Source of the DNA: Prochlorococcus sp. AG-388-D03
Lineage (GTDB): Bacteria > Cyanobacteriota > Cyanobacteriia > PCC-6307 > Cyanobiaceae
Assembly (NCBI GenBank): GCA_003279875.1
Contig: QCGN01000002.1
Span: 1 to 64,000, forward strand
DNA length: 64,000 bases
Direction: 5' to 3'
In this document: piece by piece, positions 10,574-21,151 of the stretch
Position numbering within the stretch: the stretch's first letter is position 1
How the letters are laid out: every line of letters begins with the position of its first letter
Notes under the pieces: model-generated
The model's database searches: none
What the model was told of the DNA's origin: nothing
The model's input: the letters and a program-made list of their open reading frames with translations, nothing else
Translations under genes and position numbers: made by a program

Positions 10574-12064
10574 TTGTTAAAAATAAAAATAAAAATGAAT
10601 ATTAGAGTACTGCCTATAGTAACAACATTATTTTTATGCTTTATTTTCGGATTTCAAAACGTCTCTTATGGTTTAAATAAAGTAAGCCAAGATGATATTT
10701 CAGAATTAAAAATTTTAAATTACCTTCCGAAAGATAACAAAACATTCTTCATTTCAAATGCTAAAAGTTCAAAAATCAAGAATGATATAAGAAAAAATTT
10801 TGAAACAAAGGATCAAGATAAGCTTGTTTTAATAAAAAATAGTGTACTAGCTTTCCTAGGCATAGATTTAGGTACAAACAAATTAGAAGATATTTATAAT
10901 AATGAACTTACAATTACTACCTACGATAATAAAGAAAAAGATATAGATGATATTTTAATAATATTCAAAATTAAGGAAAAAAAAGATATAGATGATATTT
11001 TAAATCTTACCAATAAAATAGATGAGCCTGATAAATTGATTAAAATATTTAGAAAAAATAAATTAAATTATTTAAAATATATTTATCGAACTAATGATAA
11101 TTATATTATTACTTCCTCTAATAAAAAATTAATACTTGATGCATTACAATCAAGTAATATTGATAAAAATGTCGAAAAACAATATATCTTTTTTAAAGAA
11201 ATACTGAATAATTTCAAAAATGAACATAATATCTTTTTAACTAATAATTTCAAAACAAATGAAATACTAAATAATGCAAATTATCATCTATTAAAAGAGG
11301 ACTATTTAGTAACAATATTTAATTTTAAAGATAAAGACATTATCTTAAAATCATATTTATTTAATAATAACAAAAGCTCAGATCTAAAATCTTATAAAGA
11401 TATAGATAAAGAAAATATATTAGATAAAGAAAAATATCAAATATCGGTTTATAATAGTTTATCAGATTCTAATAAATATCTTGATCATTACGAAATAAAT
11501 AGTTTTGAAAAAGATATTTTAAAAGAATTAAGTGAAAAATTAAAACAAAATACGCTATTCTTAATGAATGATAGCAATTGGTTTATAATATCTGATAAAA
11601 ATTTTTTTCCTGTTGAAAACATAAAATTATTAGAAGATTTTAATAAAAATAGTATAGAAAATAATAATAATATTTATACAATATATTCAAAAGACATACT
11701 TGAAAAAAATGAAAATATTATTAAACAGTCTAATTATAAAAAGATTTTTTTAATTCAATCTGAAACTCTAAACTTAATTAGTAATAGTTTGGTAAATGAA
11801 GAAGATATAGATTTAATTTCAAAAGAATTTTTTTATTTAGAAGGTGATAAAAATGCTAAATATTTTTTAAATAAAAGAATAAATCTTAAGAATCCATACT
11901 CTATTCCAACAAAAAATATGTCTTATTTAAAAAACATTAATTATTTTTTTAAAAATGTAATTGATCTATCAATAATAGAATTTCAAGCAATAATAAAACA
12001 GTCTATTCCAAAAACAACTCCGATTTATTATGCAAAAACTAATTTAAAATTATTTAATAATTAA
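10574..12064 (+). CDS. predicted secreted/membrane-anchored protein (DUF3352-like), very AT-rich
   Basis: Long ORF with N-terminal hydrophobic signal MNIRVLPIVTTLFLCFIFGFQNVSYG. Domain assignment is tentative. Confidence 0.6.
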   Translation: MLKIKIKMNIRVLPIVTTLFLCFIFGFQNVSYGLNKVSQDDISELKILNYLPKDNKTFFISNAKSSKIKNDIRKNFETKDQDKLVLIKNSVLAFLGIDLGTNKLEDIYNNELTITTYDNKEKDIDDILIIFKIKEKKDIDDILNLTNKIDEPDKLIKIFRKNKLNYLKYIYRTNDNYIITSSNKKLILDALQSSNIDKNVEKQYIFFKEILNNFKNEHNIFLTNNFKTNEILNNANYHLLKEDYLVTIFNFKDKDIILKSYLFNNNKSSDLKSYKDIDKENILDKEKYQISVYNSLSDSNKYLDHYEINSFEKDILKELSEKLKQNTLFLMNDSNWFIISDKNFFPVENIKLLEDFNKNSIENNNNIYTIYSKDILEKNENIIKQSNYKKIFLIQSETLNLISNSLVNEEDIDLISKEFFYLEGDKNAKYFLNKRINLKNPYSIPTKNMSYLKNINYFFKNVIDLSIIEFQAIIKQSIPKTTPIYYAKTNLKLFNN

Positions 12065-12143
12065 ATTTGATTGATAACTTGTGGTTAACTAAAAATTATT
12101 TGACTATCTTATACCTATAGAGGATTTATATCACATCAAAAAT

Positions 12144-13289
12144 TTGGACAATAACAAACTAATTTTAAAACCTGGATTAGAGGGTGTTCCAGTAACTAAT
12201 TCATCAATATGTGATATTGACGGTCAAAAAGGGAAATTATTATATAGAGGCTACTCAATTGAAGAATTAGCACAGAAAAGTAGTTTCTTAGAAACTGCCT
12301 TTTTATTAATTTGGGGAGAATTACCTTCAGCAACAGAACTAAGGGATTTTGAGCAAGAAGTACAAATGCATCGGAGATTGAGCTTCAGAGTGAGAGATAT
12401 GATGAAATGCTTCCCTGCCACAGGGCATCCAATGGATGCACTGCAATCTAGTGCAGCCTCACTTGGTCTTTTCTACTCAAGAAGAGCGATAGATGATCCT
12501 AAATATATCTATAACGCAGTAATTAGACTCATTGCAAAAATTCCAACAATGATTGCAGCATTTCAACTTATAAGAAAAGGACAAGATCCTATTCAACCAA
12601 GGGATGATTTATCTTACTCATCAAATTTTCTTTATATGCTCACTGAGAAAGAACAAGATCCCATAGCTGCAAAAGTTTTTGATAGATGTCTAATTCTTCA
12701 TGCAGAACATAGTTTAAATGCGAGTACATTTAGCGCTAGAGTTACAGCTAGCACTCTTACCGACCCATACGCGGTAATCGCCTCTGCCGTAGGAACATTG
12801 GCTGGCCCTCTTCATGGGGGAGCAAATGAAGATGTAATTGCCATGTTAGAAGATATTAAAACTCCTGAAAAAGCAGCTTCTTATCTAGAGAATGCGATTA
12901 AAAACAAGAGTAAAATAATGGGTTTCGGTCATAGAGAGTACAAAGTTAAAGATCCTCGAGCAATTATTCTTCAGAAATTAGCAGAGGAGCTTTTTATTAG
13001 ATTTGGTAAAGATGAAATGTATGAAGTTGCAAAAAAATTAGAGTTAGAGGCAATCCCAAAACTAGGAGGTAAAGGTATTTTTCCTAATGTTGATTTTTAT
13101 TCAGGCCTTGTTTACAGAAAACTTGGTATCCCACGTGACTTGTTTACTCCTATTTTTGCAATATCAAGAGTTGCAGGTTGGTTAGCTCACTGGAGGGAAC
13201 AATTAGGAGCTAACAGAATTTTCAGACCGTCTCAAATTTATACTGGTTCGAATCCAAGAGATTGGATCACTTTAGAAAATCGAAAATAA
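12144..13289 (+). CDS. gltA: citrate synthase
   Basis: HAEHSLNASTFSARV, GPLHGGANEDV, GFGHREYKVKDPRA motifs; noncanonical TTG start at 12144. Confidence 0.96.
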   Translation: MDNNKLILKPGLEGVPVTNSSICDIDGQKGKLLYRGYSIEELAQKSSFLETAFLLIWGELPSATELRDFEQEVQMHRRLSFRVRDMMKCFPATGHPMDALQSSAASLGLFYSRRAIDDPKYIYNAVIRLIAKIPTMIAAFQLIRKGQDPIQPRDDLSYSSNFLYMLTEKEQDPIAAKVFDRCLILHAEHSLNASTFSARVTASTLTDPYAVIASAVGTLAGPLHGGANEDVIAMLEDIKTPEKAASYLENAIKNKSKIMGFGHREYKVKDPRAIILQKLAEELFIRFGKDEMYEVAKKLELEAIPKLGGKGIFPNVDFYSGLVYRKLGIPRDLFTPIFAISRVAGWLAHWREQLGANRIFRPSQIYTGSNPRDWITLENRK

Positions 13290-13322
13290 TATTTTCAGCT
13301 TTTCATAAAAAACACACATATT

Positions 13323-14483
13323 GTGGATGAAGAGTTAATCTATAGAATAAATAACAATAAAATTTTGGACTCCGGATTAGATCTTGAATATAGTTTTAGT
13401 GAAATCTTAAAGGGTTTTGGCCTATCAAGCGAACTTGCTCATATAGTATGGCTTCCTTTACCAATGTTATTAGTTTTAGTATCAGCAGTAGTTGGAGTAT
13501 TAGTCACGGTTTGGTTAGAAAGAAAAATATCTGCAGCTGCTCAACAAAGAATAGGACCAGAATATGCAGGGGCTTTAGGAGTACTTCAACCAATTGCAGA
13601 TGGGCTTAAATTACTTGTTAAAGAAGATATTATTCCTGCAAAAGCAGATTCACTTCTGTTCACTGCCGGTCCAATACTGGTATTAGTACCTGTTATTCTG
13701 TCTTGGTTAATTGTTCCTTTTGGCCAAAACTTACTTATAAGCAATGTTGGTATTGGAATTTTTCTCTGGATAGCTCTTAGTAGTATTCAACCTATTGGTC
13801 TTCTTATGAGTGGATACGCCTCTAATAATAAATATTCATTATTAGGCGGATTAAGAGCTGCTGCTCAATCTATAAGTTATGAAATACCTCTGGCATTATC
13901 TGTACTAGCTATTGTTTTGATGACCAATTCGCTCAGCACTATTGATATTGTTAATCAACAAAATGGAGCTGGTATATTAAGTTGGAATATATGGAGACAA
14001 CCTGTTGGATTCATAATTTTTTGGATATGTGCTCTTGCCGAATGCGAAAGGTTACCATTTGACTTGCCAGAAGCTGAGGAGGAATTAGTGGCAGGTTATC
14101 AAACTGAATATGCTGGAATGAAATTCGCTTTATTTTATTTAGGCAGCTACATAAATTTAATCTTATCAGCATTATTGGTATCCATACTTTACTTAGGTGG
14201 ATGGGGGTTTCCTATTCCTATTGAGATAATTGCTAAAGTTCTAAATCTTCCAATTGATGCGCCTGTGATCCAAGTTTTCACGGCTTCTATAGGAATCATA
14301 ATGACTGTTCTTAAAGCATATCTATTGGTTTTTATTGCTATATTATTGCGTTGGACAACACCAAGAGTGAGAATAGATCAACTTCTAGATTTAGGATGGA
14401 AATTCCTTTTACCAATATCTCTTGCTAATCTTCTAGTGACCGCAGGACTAAAATTGGCTTTCCCTCAATTTTTTGGTGGATAA
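13323..14483 (+). CDS. ndhA: NAD(P)H-quinone oxidoreductase subunit 1
   Basis: [47 protein letters not shown]. Confidence 0.97.
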   Translation: MDEELIYRINNNKILDSGLDLEYSFSEILKGFGLSSELAHIVWLPLPMLLVLVSAVVGVLVTVWLERKISAAAQQRIGPEYAGALGVLQPIADGLKLLVKEDIIPAKADSLLFTAGPILVLVPVILSWLIVPFGQNLLISNVGIGIFLWIALSSIQPIGLLMSGYASNNKYSLLGGLRAAAQSISYEIPLALSVLAIVLMTNSLSTIDIVNQQNGAGILSWNIWRQPVGFIIFWICALAECERLPFDLPEAEEELVAGYQTEYAGMKFALFYLGSYINLILSALLVSILYLGGWGFPIPIEIIAKVLNLPIDAPVIQVFTASIGIIMTVLKAYLLVFIAILLRWTTPRVRIDQLLDLGWKFLLPISLANLLVTAGLKLAFPQFFGG

Positions 14484-14548
14484 TGTTTAAGTACATATAC
14501 TTAAACGTTTAATTAATCCATTAGAATAAAATAACTAATTTCTTCAAA

Positions 14549-15175
14549 ATGAAAGATTTTCTTCAAAAAGTAAATAGCTATGTTAAAGAAGCTTTTAGCG
14601 CTGGTAAATATTTATATGATGGGCTTTCTGTAACTTTTGATCATCTCCGAAGAAGACCAGTTACTGTTCAATACCCTTATGAGAAATTAATTCCTTCTGA
14701 AAGATATAGGGGAAGAATCCATTATGAATTTGATAAATGTATTGCGTGTGAAGTTTGTGTACGAGTTTGTCCAATTAATCTTCCAGTTGTTGACTGGGTT
14801 ATGAATAAAGAAACAAAAAAAAAGGAACTTAGAAATTATTCTATAGACTTTGGAGTATGTATTTTTTGTGGAAATTGTGTTGAATATTGTCCAACAAATT
14901 GCTTATCAATGACCGAAGAATATGAATTAGCTACATTCGATAGACATAATTTAAATTTTGATAATGTAGCATTAGGTAGACTTCCCACGAACGTTACTAC
15001 TGATCCCTCAGTAAAACCTCTTAGGGAACTAGCATATTTACCTAAAGGTGTTATGGATCCTCATGAAGTTTCTCCTTCTGATGTTCGAGTTGGTAAACTA
15101 CCAGAAGAAGTTTATGATTGGATGAAACCAGAAGCTAATGATATAAATGATCCTGCTATCAAACCAAACAAATAA
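14549..15175 (+). CDS. ndhI: NAD(P)H-quinone oxidoreductase subunit I (2x 4Fe-4S)
   Basis: [12 protein letters not shown] and [12 protein letters not shown] cluster motifs. Confidence 0.97.
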   Translation: MKDFLQKVNSYVKEAFSAGKYLYDGLSVTFDHLRRRPVTVQYPYEKLIPSERYRGRIHYEFDKCIACEVCVRVCPINLPVVDWVMNKETKKKELRNYSIDFGVCIFCGNCVEYCPTNCLSMTEEYELATFDRHNLNFDNVALGRLPTNVTTDPSVKPLRELAYLPKGVMDPHEVSPSDVRVGKLPEEVYDWMKPEANDINDPAIKPNK

Positions 15176-15188
15176 TTTAAAATAATAC

Positions 15189-15788
15189 ATGTCTATAGCA
15201 GTCACAACACAAATAATTTGTTTTTCAGTATTATCTCTAGTTGTAATAGTAGGGGCATTAGGAGTTATCCTTCTAGAAAGTATTGTTTACTCTGCATTCT
15301 TGCTTGGTGGAGTCTTCATGAGTGTTGCAGGGTTATATCTACTATTAAACGCAAGTTTTGTAGCTGCAGCTCAAGTTTTAGTTTATGTAGGAGCAGTTAA
15401 TGTTCTAATAATTTTTGCAATAATGTTAGTTAATAAAAAAGAAGATTTAAAGCCTATCGATAATATTAAATCAAGAAGAATCATATCGACATCAATTTGT
15501 TTAACTCTTTTAAGTCTATTAATTAGAGTTGACTTATCCAATGTATGGTTTTTATCCGATCCTAATGCATCGATAGGAGAGGAATCTACAATAAGAATCG
15601 GAGAACACTTATTTAGTGATTACTTACTTCCGTTTGAAGTGGCATCTGTATTACTTTTAATGGCCATGATTGGAGCTATAGTTTTAGCTAGAAGAGATGT
15701 TATGAATAAAGACATCTCAACAGGATTACCGGTAGATCAAGAGCTGATTGAGAAATCAAGTGAACCATTACTTATAAAAAAAAATTAA
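15189..15788 (+). CDS. ndhG: NAD(P)H-quinone oxidoreductase subunit 6
   Basis: Membrane protein with [25 protein letters not shown]; between ndhI and ndhE. Confidence 0.96.
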   Translation: MSIAVTTQIICFSVLSLVVIVGALGVILLESIVYSAFLLGGVFMSVAGLYLLLNASFVAAAQVLVYVGAVNVLIIFAIMLVNKKEDLKPIDNIKSRRIISTSICLTLLSLLIRVDLSNVWFLSDPNASIGEESTIRIGEHLFSDYLLPFEVASVLLLMAMIGAIVLARRDVMNKDISTGLPVDQELIEKSSEPLLIKKN

Positions 15789-15789
15789 T

Positions 15790-16110
15790 ATGAATTTAGA
15801 ATCCATTCCACTTCAAGCTTTTTTAATAGTTTCCTCAATATTATTTTGTATTGGTATTTGGGGATTATTAAATAGTAGAAATGCAGTAAGAGTTTTGATG
15901 AGCATAGAATTAATGTTGAATGCAGTGAATATAAATTTGATGGCCTTTTCTTCTTATATTGACAATAACCTAATACAGGGACAAGTTTTTACAATATTTG
16001 TTATTACAGTTGCTGCAGCAGAAGCAGCAGTAGGTTTAGCTATATTATTATCTCTCTATAGAAATAGAGTTACTGTAGATATGGAAAGTTTTAATTTATT
16101 AAAATGGTAA
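15790..16110 (+). CDS. ndhE: NAD(P)H-quinone oxidoreductase subunit 4L
   Basis: [30 protein letters not shown]. Confidence 0.96.
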   Translation: MNLESIPLQAFLIVSSILFCIGIWGLLNSRNAVRVLMSIELMLNAVNINLMAFSSYIDNNLIQGQVFTIFVITVAAAEAAVGLAILLSLYRNRVTVDMESFNLLKW

Positions 16111-16120
16111 AAAGCATCAA

Positions 16121-17035
16121 GTGAAACTTTCATTTGTGCTTATTATTTATCGTGCAGGTAGCTCTGTTGCTAAAGAAGCATCCATATTTTGTGAAAAGAC
16201 TCTCAAAGATAGAAATATTAAATCAAACAGCATAGAAAGTGAATTTAATAACGAGAAACTTGAAAGCTACTTTTATAATCTTCCGGCGTTACCAGATTTA
16301 GTGATTGTTCTTGGAGGTGATGGAACAGTTCTTAAATCTGCAAATGCATTAGTTAATTATGACATTCCTTTACTTAGTTTTAATATTGGCGGTAATTTAG
16401 GATTTTTGACTCAAGAAAAAGATTTTTTATTTGACCAATCATTTATCAAAATTTTAGAAAGAGAAGAATACATAATTGATTTTAGAAACAGATTACATTG
16501 TGATGTTTATAGTAATGAAAAGAATCAAGAAAGAAAAATACTCAAAAGCTATGATGCATTAAATGACTTTTATTTTAAATCTGTTGAAGAAGATATTTCT
16601 CCAACCAATCAAATACAAATAGAAATAAATAATGAAAAAGTAAACGAATATAAAGGTGATGGCTTAATTATTTCTTCCTCAACTGGTTCCACTGCCTACT
16701 CTATGGCTGCTGGAGGTCCCATAGTACATCCCTCAATAAATGCATTCGTAATTAATCCAATATGTCCTATGAGCCTAGCAAGCCGACCGATAATTGTTCC
16801 TGATACAAGTAAAATTATCATTAAAGTTGTACAAAAGAATAAAAGAAAAATAAAACTATGGAAAGATGGATCAAAGTGTATAACAATAAAAGAAAATGAT
16901 TCTTGTGAAATAAATAATTTAACCAAGCCCTGTAAAATGATTAAATTTAATAAAAGCATTTCCTACTACATTACATTAACTAAAAAGCTTGATTGGAAAG
17001 GTGATTTATCATTAAAAAATAATCACAAAAATTAG
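16121..17035 (+). CDS. nadK: NAD kinase
   Basis: [39 protein letters not shown]. Confidence 0.94.
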   Translation: MKLSFVLIIYRAGSSVAKEASIFCEKTLKDRNIKSNSIESEFNNEKLESYFYNLPALPDLVIVLGGDGTVLKSANALVNYDIPLLSFNIGGNLGFLTQEKDFLFDQSFIKILEREEYIIDFRNRLHCDVYSNEKNQERKILKSYDALNDFYFKSVEEDISPTNQIQIEINNEKVNEYKGDGLIISSSTGSTAYSMAAGGPIVHPSINAFVINPICPMSLASRPIIVPDTSKIIIKVVQKNKRKIKLWKDGSKCITIKENDSCEINNLTKPCKMIKFNKSISYYITLTKKLDWKGDLSLKNNHKN

Positions 17036-17524
17036 ATGGCATTAGAGATTGAGAGGCGATTTCTTCTCAAAAATGATCAATGGAAGAAATACATTACTCA
17101 TAGAACTTTTATAGAGCAGGGTTATCTTTCCTATGATTTAAATGATTGGATCATAAGAATCAGATTTAACGGTATAAATTTTAAACTTGGACTTAAAAAA
17201 CATATTAAAAATTTCACTAATTACGAATATGAATACTCAATCCCAAGAAGTGAAGGTGAAAAAATCATGGCAACTCTTACAAATATAATTAAAAAAGAAA
17301 GATTTTTTTTAGTAGTTGATCAAAAAAATTGGATTGTAGATTGCTTCAAAGACAAAAATTTTCCTTTAGAAATTGCTGAAATTGAGCTTACTGAAGAAAA
17401 AGAAAAAGTTATTCTTCCGCCTTTTTTATCAAAAGAAATTACAGGTCTACAAATATATACTAATTTAAATCTGACAAAGCATCCCTTTTCAAAATGGGAA
17501 AACAAAGATTTGAAAAATATCTAA
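17036..17524 (+). CDS. CYTH domain protein
   Basis: N-terminal EIERRFLL, EIAEIEL, acidic/basic CYTH pattern. Confidence 0.85.
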   Translation: MALEIERRFLLKNDQWKKYITHRTFIEQGYLSYDLNDWIIRIRFNGINFKLGLKKHIKNFTNYEYEYSIPRSEGEKIMATLTNIIKKERFFLVVDQKNWIVDCFKDKNFPLEIAEIELTEEKEKVILPPFLSKEITGLQIYTNLNLTKHPFSKWENKDLKNI

Positions 17525-17579
17525 AAAAATCTGCAAAACTAGCCCAAAAACTCTCATTTTCTTTATATTTTTTTTATAT

Positions 17580-17789
17580 TTGAATTATATTTATTTTTTT
17601 GATATGTATAGTCTTTATGACGGAGAGGGTGTATTAAGATTTATCAACTCTGATAAGAAAGCATGTCTTGATTATGCAAAACTTTTTGAACTAACTTCAA
17701 CACATTGTTGGGTAATGAATTTTATAGAAAGTATTGATAAAGAAAAAAATATTAATCTTGATCTGAATCAGGAAGAGAACAACAATTAA
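17580..17789 (+). CDS. conserved hypothetical small protein (start may be Met at 17604)
   Basis: Intact ORF MYSLYDGEGVLRFINSDKKACLDYAKLFEL between CYTH and a convergent regulator gene. Confidence 0.55.
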   Translation: MNYIYFFDMYSLYDGEGVLRFINSDKKACLDYAKLFELTSTHCWVMNFIESIDKEKNINLDLNQEENNN

Positions 17790-18030
17790 ATCCATCTCTA
17801 CAGATTTTCCCATGATCCATTGCCCAATTTAATAGCGCTACTCTATTTTTGGAGCCTGTCTTCGTAAACATATTACTTACATGATTATCAACAGTTCTTT
17901 TGCTAATAGTAAGCTTTACTGCTATTTCTTGATTTGTAAGCCCATCAGCTACCAAATCTATGATTTCCATCTCTCTAGATGAGAGACCCATCATATCAAG
18001 GTCGTTAACTCCTTCTTCAACCATTTGCAT
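17752..18030 (-). CDS. small LuxR-type regulator, PedR-like
   Basis: LSSREMEIIDLVADGLTNQEIAVKLTISKRTVDNHVSNMF HTH with Cys-bearing tail ICRDGFNCCSLPD, as in cyanobacterial PedR. Confidence 0.8.
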   Translation of the reverse strand: MQMVEEGVNDLDMMGLSSREMEIIDLVADGLTNQEIAVKLTISKRTVDNHVSNMFTKTGSKNRVALLNWAMDHGKICRDGFNCCSLPDSDQD

Positions 18031-18105
18031 TTAAACAGTTCCTTTTATATATTAATTGAGTTTAGCAGTATCAGTTAACTTCTTTACTAAGTAGGAAAAA
18101 AGCAA

Positions 18106-18996
18106 TTGAAATCAAAACTTCAGCAAACTTTAGAAAAAAATTCAAAAGTAATTACAGCAGAATTAATGCCGCCAAGAGGAGGGGACCCCATAAGACCTCT
18201 TAAAATAGCACAGCTTCTGAAAAATAAGGTGCATGCTGTTAACATTACAGACGGAAGTAGAGCAATAATGAGAATGTGCAGTTTAGCAATGTCCAAACTA
18301 TTACTGGAATATGGCATAGAGCCTATAATGCAAATCTCATGCAGAGATCGTAATAAAATTGCTTTACAATCAGATATTCTTGGAGCACATGCCTTAGGTA
18401 TTAAAAATATTTTATGTATTACAGGAGATTCTGTAAAAGCTGGAGATCAACAAGAAACAAAAGCCGTTCATGAATTTGAGGCAGTACGATTATTAAAACA
18501 AATTCAATCATTCAATCAAGGAATTGATCCTACTTTTGAGCAACTTCCAGACAAAGAAACTAATATCTTTGCAGGTGCCGCAGTAGACCCAAGTTGTCAA
18601 AATAAAAGAAGTTTAAAAAGTAGAACCATAAAAAAAAAGGAAGCAGGAGCAAATTTCTTACAAACTCAAATGGTTATGGACAGAAAATATTTAATTGATT
18701 TTTGCAAAGAAATCAGTAATCCACTTGAGATACCAGTCATTGCAGGAGTATTTCTTTTAAAATCATATAAAAATGCTCTTTTCATAAATAAATTTGTACC
18801 TGGGGCAAATATTCCTGAAAATATTTTAAACCGTCTTAGAGAAGCAAAAGACCCCCTGAAAGAAGGAATATTAATTGCTTCTGAACAAGCCAAAGATTTT
18901 ATAAATATAGCTGAGGGAATTCATATAATGGCAGTCAAGGCAGAAAATCTTATCCCAGAAATACTTGAAAAAGCGGATCTTAATCTGGAATGTTAA
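18106..18996 (+). CDS. metF: 5,10-methylenetetrahydrofolate reductase
   Basis: TAELMPPRGGD, VNITDGSRA, CRDRNK, FLQTQMV motifs. Confidence 0.92.
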   Translation: MKSKLQQTLEKNSKVITAELMPPRGGDPIRPLKIAQLLKNKVHAVNITDGSRAIMRMCSLAMSKLLLEYGIEPIMQISCRDRNKIALQSDILGAHALGIKNILCITGDSVKAGDQQETKAVHEFEAVRLLKQIQSFNQGIDPTFEQLPDKETNIFAGAAVDPSCQNKRSLKSRTIKKKEAGANFLQTQMVMDRKYLIDFCKEISNPLEIPVIAGVFLLKSYKNALFINKFVPGANIPENILNRLREAKDPLKEGILIASEQAKDFINIAEGIHIMAVKAENLIPEILEKADLNLEC

Positions 18997-20158
18997 TTAA
19001 ATCAGTACCTAATAATTCTGCCATAGCTTTTTGCTGAGGTGATGGCTCAGTTAAATCTAATCTTCTTGAGTCTGTTATTAACCAGTCCAAGGAAGCATCT
19101 TTCAAGTCAAAATGATCTCCATTTTTTCCAACACAATATCTACCAAATACTAATTTATCGACTAATTGAACTCCTTTCCCAATTTTTGAATAATCAAAAA
19201 TTATAGAGTTATCTATAGTTGCACCTTCACAAATACAACAACTTGGTCCAATCATTGATGGGCCGATAATAGTAGCCCCATCTTCAATTCGTGTCATGCC
19301 TCCAATATATACAGGCCCTTTTATATCAACTTGATCCCAATTTGCAGCAACATTAAGACCTGTGAAGACACCAGGTTTAATTTCTTTACCCGGAATTTCA
19401 ACTTGCCTTACTTTACCTAGTAAAACATTTCTAATGGCACTCCAGTAATCGGGAACTTTTCCAATATCTACCCACTCAAAATCCATCGGCAAAGCAAAAA
19501 ATGGTAAATCCATTTCGACAAGTTTAGGGAATAGATCAGCTCCAATATCAAATTTTTCCCCTGACGGGATATAGTCAAAAATCTCCGGCTCAAAAAGATA
19601 AATCCCAGTATTAATTGAATCACTCAAAGCATTATCTACTGTTGGTTTTTCTTGAAACGCTTTGACTCGACCATTTTCATCAGTAACTACAACACCATAA
19701 CTTGAGACCTGTTCTCGAGTTACCTTCTTTGTTATTAAACTTGCTAATGCTCCTTTTTGCTTGTGACTTTTTACAGCTTCAGTCAAATCCAAATCAACCA
19801 AAGCATCTCCGCACAATACAACAAAAGTTTCATCAAAAAAATTTTGAAAATCTTGAATTTTTTTTAAGCCTCCTGCCGAACCCAGAGCATCTCCAATCAT
19901 TTCTCCATCTTCAATTCTTCCTTCAAAGCTATAAGCTATTTCCACACCAAATCTTTGCCCATCTCTAAAGTAGTTTTCGATTTCCTCAGCAAGATGAGAA
20001 ACATTAACCATAATTTCTCGAAAACCATGTTCTTTTAAAAGTTCCAATAAAAATTCCATTACAGGCTTTTGTAGAATCGGAATCATGGGTTTTGGAATAA
20101 TATGCGTAATTGGCTGAATGCGCGTTCCTTTACCTGCTGCAAGTATCATTGCCTTCAT
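18980..20158 (-). CDS. NDP-sugar nucleotidyltransferase (mannose-1-P guanylyltransferase-like)
   Basis: MKAMILAAGKGTRIQPITHIIPKPMIPI plus left-handed beta-helix-like C-terminus. Confidence 0.9.
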   Translation of the reverse strand: MKAMILAAGKGTRIQPITHIIPKPMIPILQKPVMEFLLELLKEHGFREIMVNVSHLAEEIENYFRDGQRFGVEIAYSFEGRIEDGEMIGDALGSAGGLKKIQDFQNFFDETFVVLCGDALVDLDLTEAVKSHKQKGALASLITKKVTREQVSSYGVVVTDENGRVKAFQEKPTVDNALSDSINTGIYLFEPEIFDYIPSGEKFDIGADLFPKLVEMDLPFFALPMDFEWVDIGKVPDYWSAIRNVLLGKVRQVEIPGKEIKPGVFTGLNVAANWDQVDIKGPVYIGGMTRIEDGATIIGPSMIGPSCCICEGATIDNSIIFDYSKIGKGVQLVDKLVFGRYCVGKNGDHFDLKDASLDWLITDSRRLDLTEPSPQQKAMAELLGTDLINIPD

Positions 20159-20207
20159 CAGCTTTAAAACCTCTTTTTACAGATTATACGTTATTGATCT
20201 CATATCT

Positions 20208-21068
20208 TTAAGCAGCAGTCGAAGAAGTGTCTGCTACTTCAAGGTTTTCTATTGGTAATTGAGCTAATTCTCCATCAGGAATAATTCTTTTTATTTGTAT
20301 TGGACCATAAAGAGATTTTTTTTGTTTTATTTCAATTTTATTTTCTGATGATAAAAATAATAAAGCCCAAAAAACACCAAGCCTATCTTTATCTAAATCA
20401 CTTTTCACCACATTCTGCCACTTATTTACTAAATATTCAAAGTCTGTCCATTGCAATGCCTTTTCCCATCCATCAATAAACTTACCTAATGCTTTGGTTG
20501 TTTCAGGAAGTTTTTCACGATGAGCTAATGATTGAACTTTAGAAATTAAGATCTTATCAGAATATTTTTTATTTCTTTTCCTTTTCATAAGTAAAAGATC
20601 TTGTGTTTCAATAATTTCGGCAATCGCTTCAAGTTGACTAACAAGTTCTCCTAATGTCGATGTACGTTTAATAACTGGTTGAGCTACAGATCTTCTTCTT
20701 AAATATTTTTCAGGATATTTTGGAATATCAAATCCTTGATTAATCCATTCTTGGTTATCTATATCAATTTCTTCTTCAAAACCTAATATTTCTTCTCTAA
20801 AAACATCAGATTCTAAAACTTGAGCTTTTAAATTAACTAATACGGACGCAGCGAAAAATGCTTCGCTTGTTTCAGATAAGTCCTTTTGATATGAAATTTG
20901 ATCATTTGATGAATATTTCAAATTTTGATTAAATTGTTCTAAAAAGCTGTCGATAACACTAATAACATCAATATCCCAAGGATCAAGATCGCCTCTTCCA
21001 GCTGCATCTTGAAGAAATTTTATCAGTAATCTAGGTCCTAACTGGGATCTATCAATAGATTTAGAAAT
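20208..21068 (-). CDS. scpA: segregation and condensation protein A (ScpA), likely non-ATG start upstream of listed ORF
   Basis: Listed ORF is 20208-20921 (TTG). The in-frame upstream sequence encodes LGPRLLIKFLQDAAGRGDLDPWDIDVISVIDSFLEQ, typical of a ScpA N-terminus. The only plausible start there is a near-cognate codon such as ATT at 21068-21066. Confidence 0.75.
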   Translation of the reverse strand: MSKSIDRSQLGPRLLIKFLQDAAGRGDLDPWDIDVISVIDSFLEQFNQNLKYSSNDQISYQKDLSETSEAFFAASVLVNLKAQVLESDVFREEILGFEEEIDIDNQEWINQGFDIPKYPEKYLRRRSVAQPVIKRTSTLGELVSQLEAIAEIIETQDLLLMKRKRNKKYSDKILISKVQSLAHREKLPETTKALGKFIDGWEKALQWTDFEYLVNKWQNVVKSDLDKDRLGVFWALLFLSSENKIEIKQKKSLYGPIQIKRIIPDGELAQLPIENLEVADTSSTAA

Positions 21069-21151
21069 AGTTACTTTAATTAATCAAATCTTTTTTTAAG
21101 ATATCTTCATATCATTTTAAATGCAAAACAATAATAAAATAATTTAGAAAA

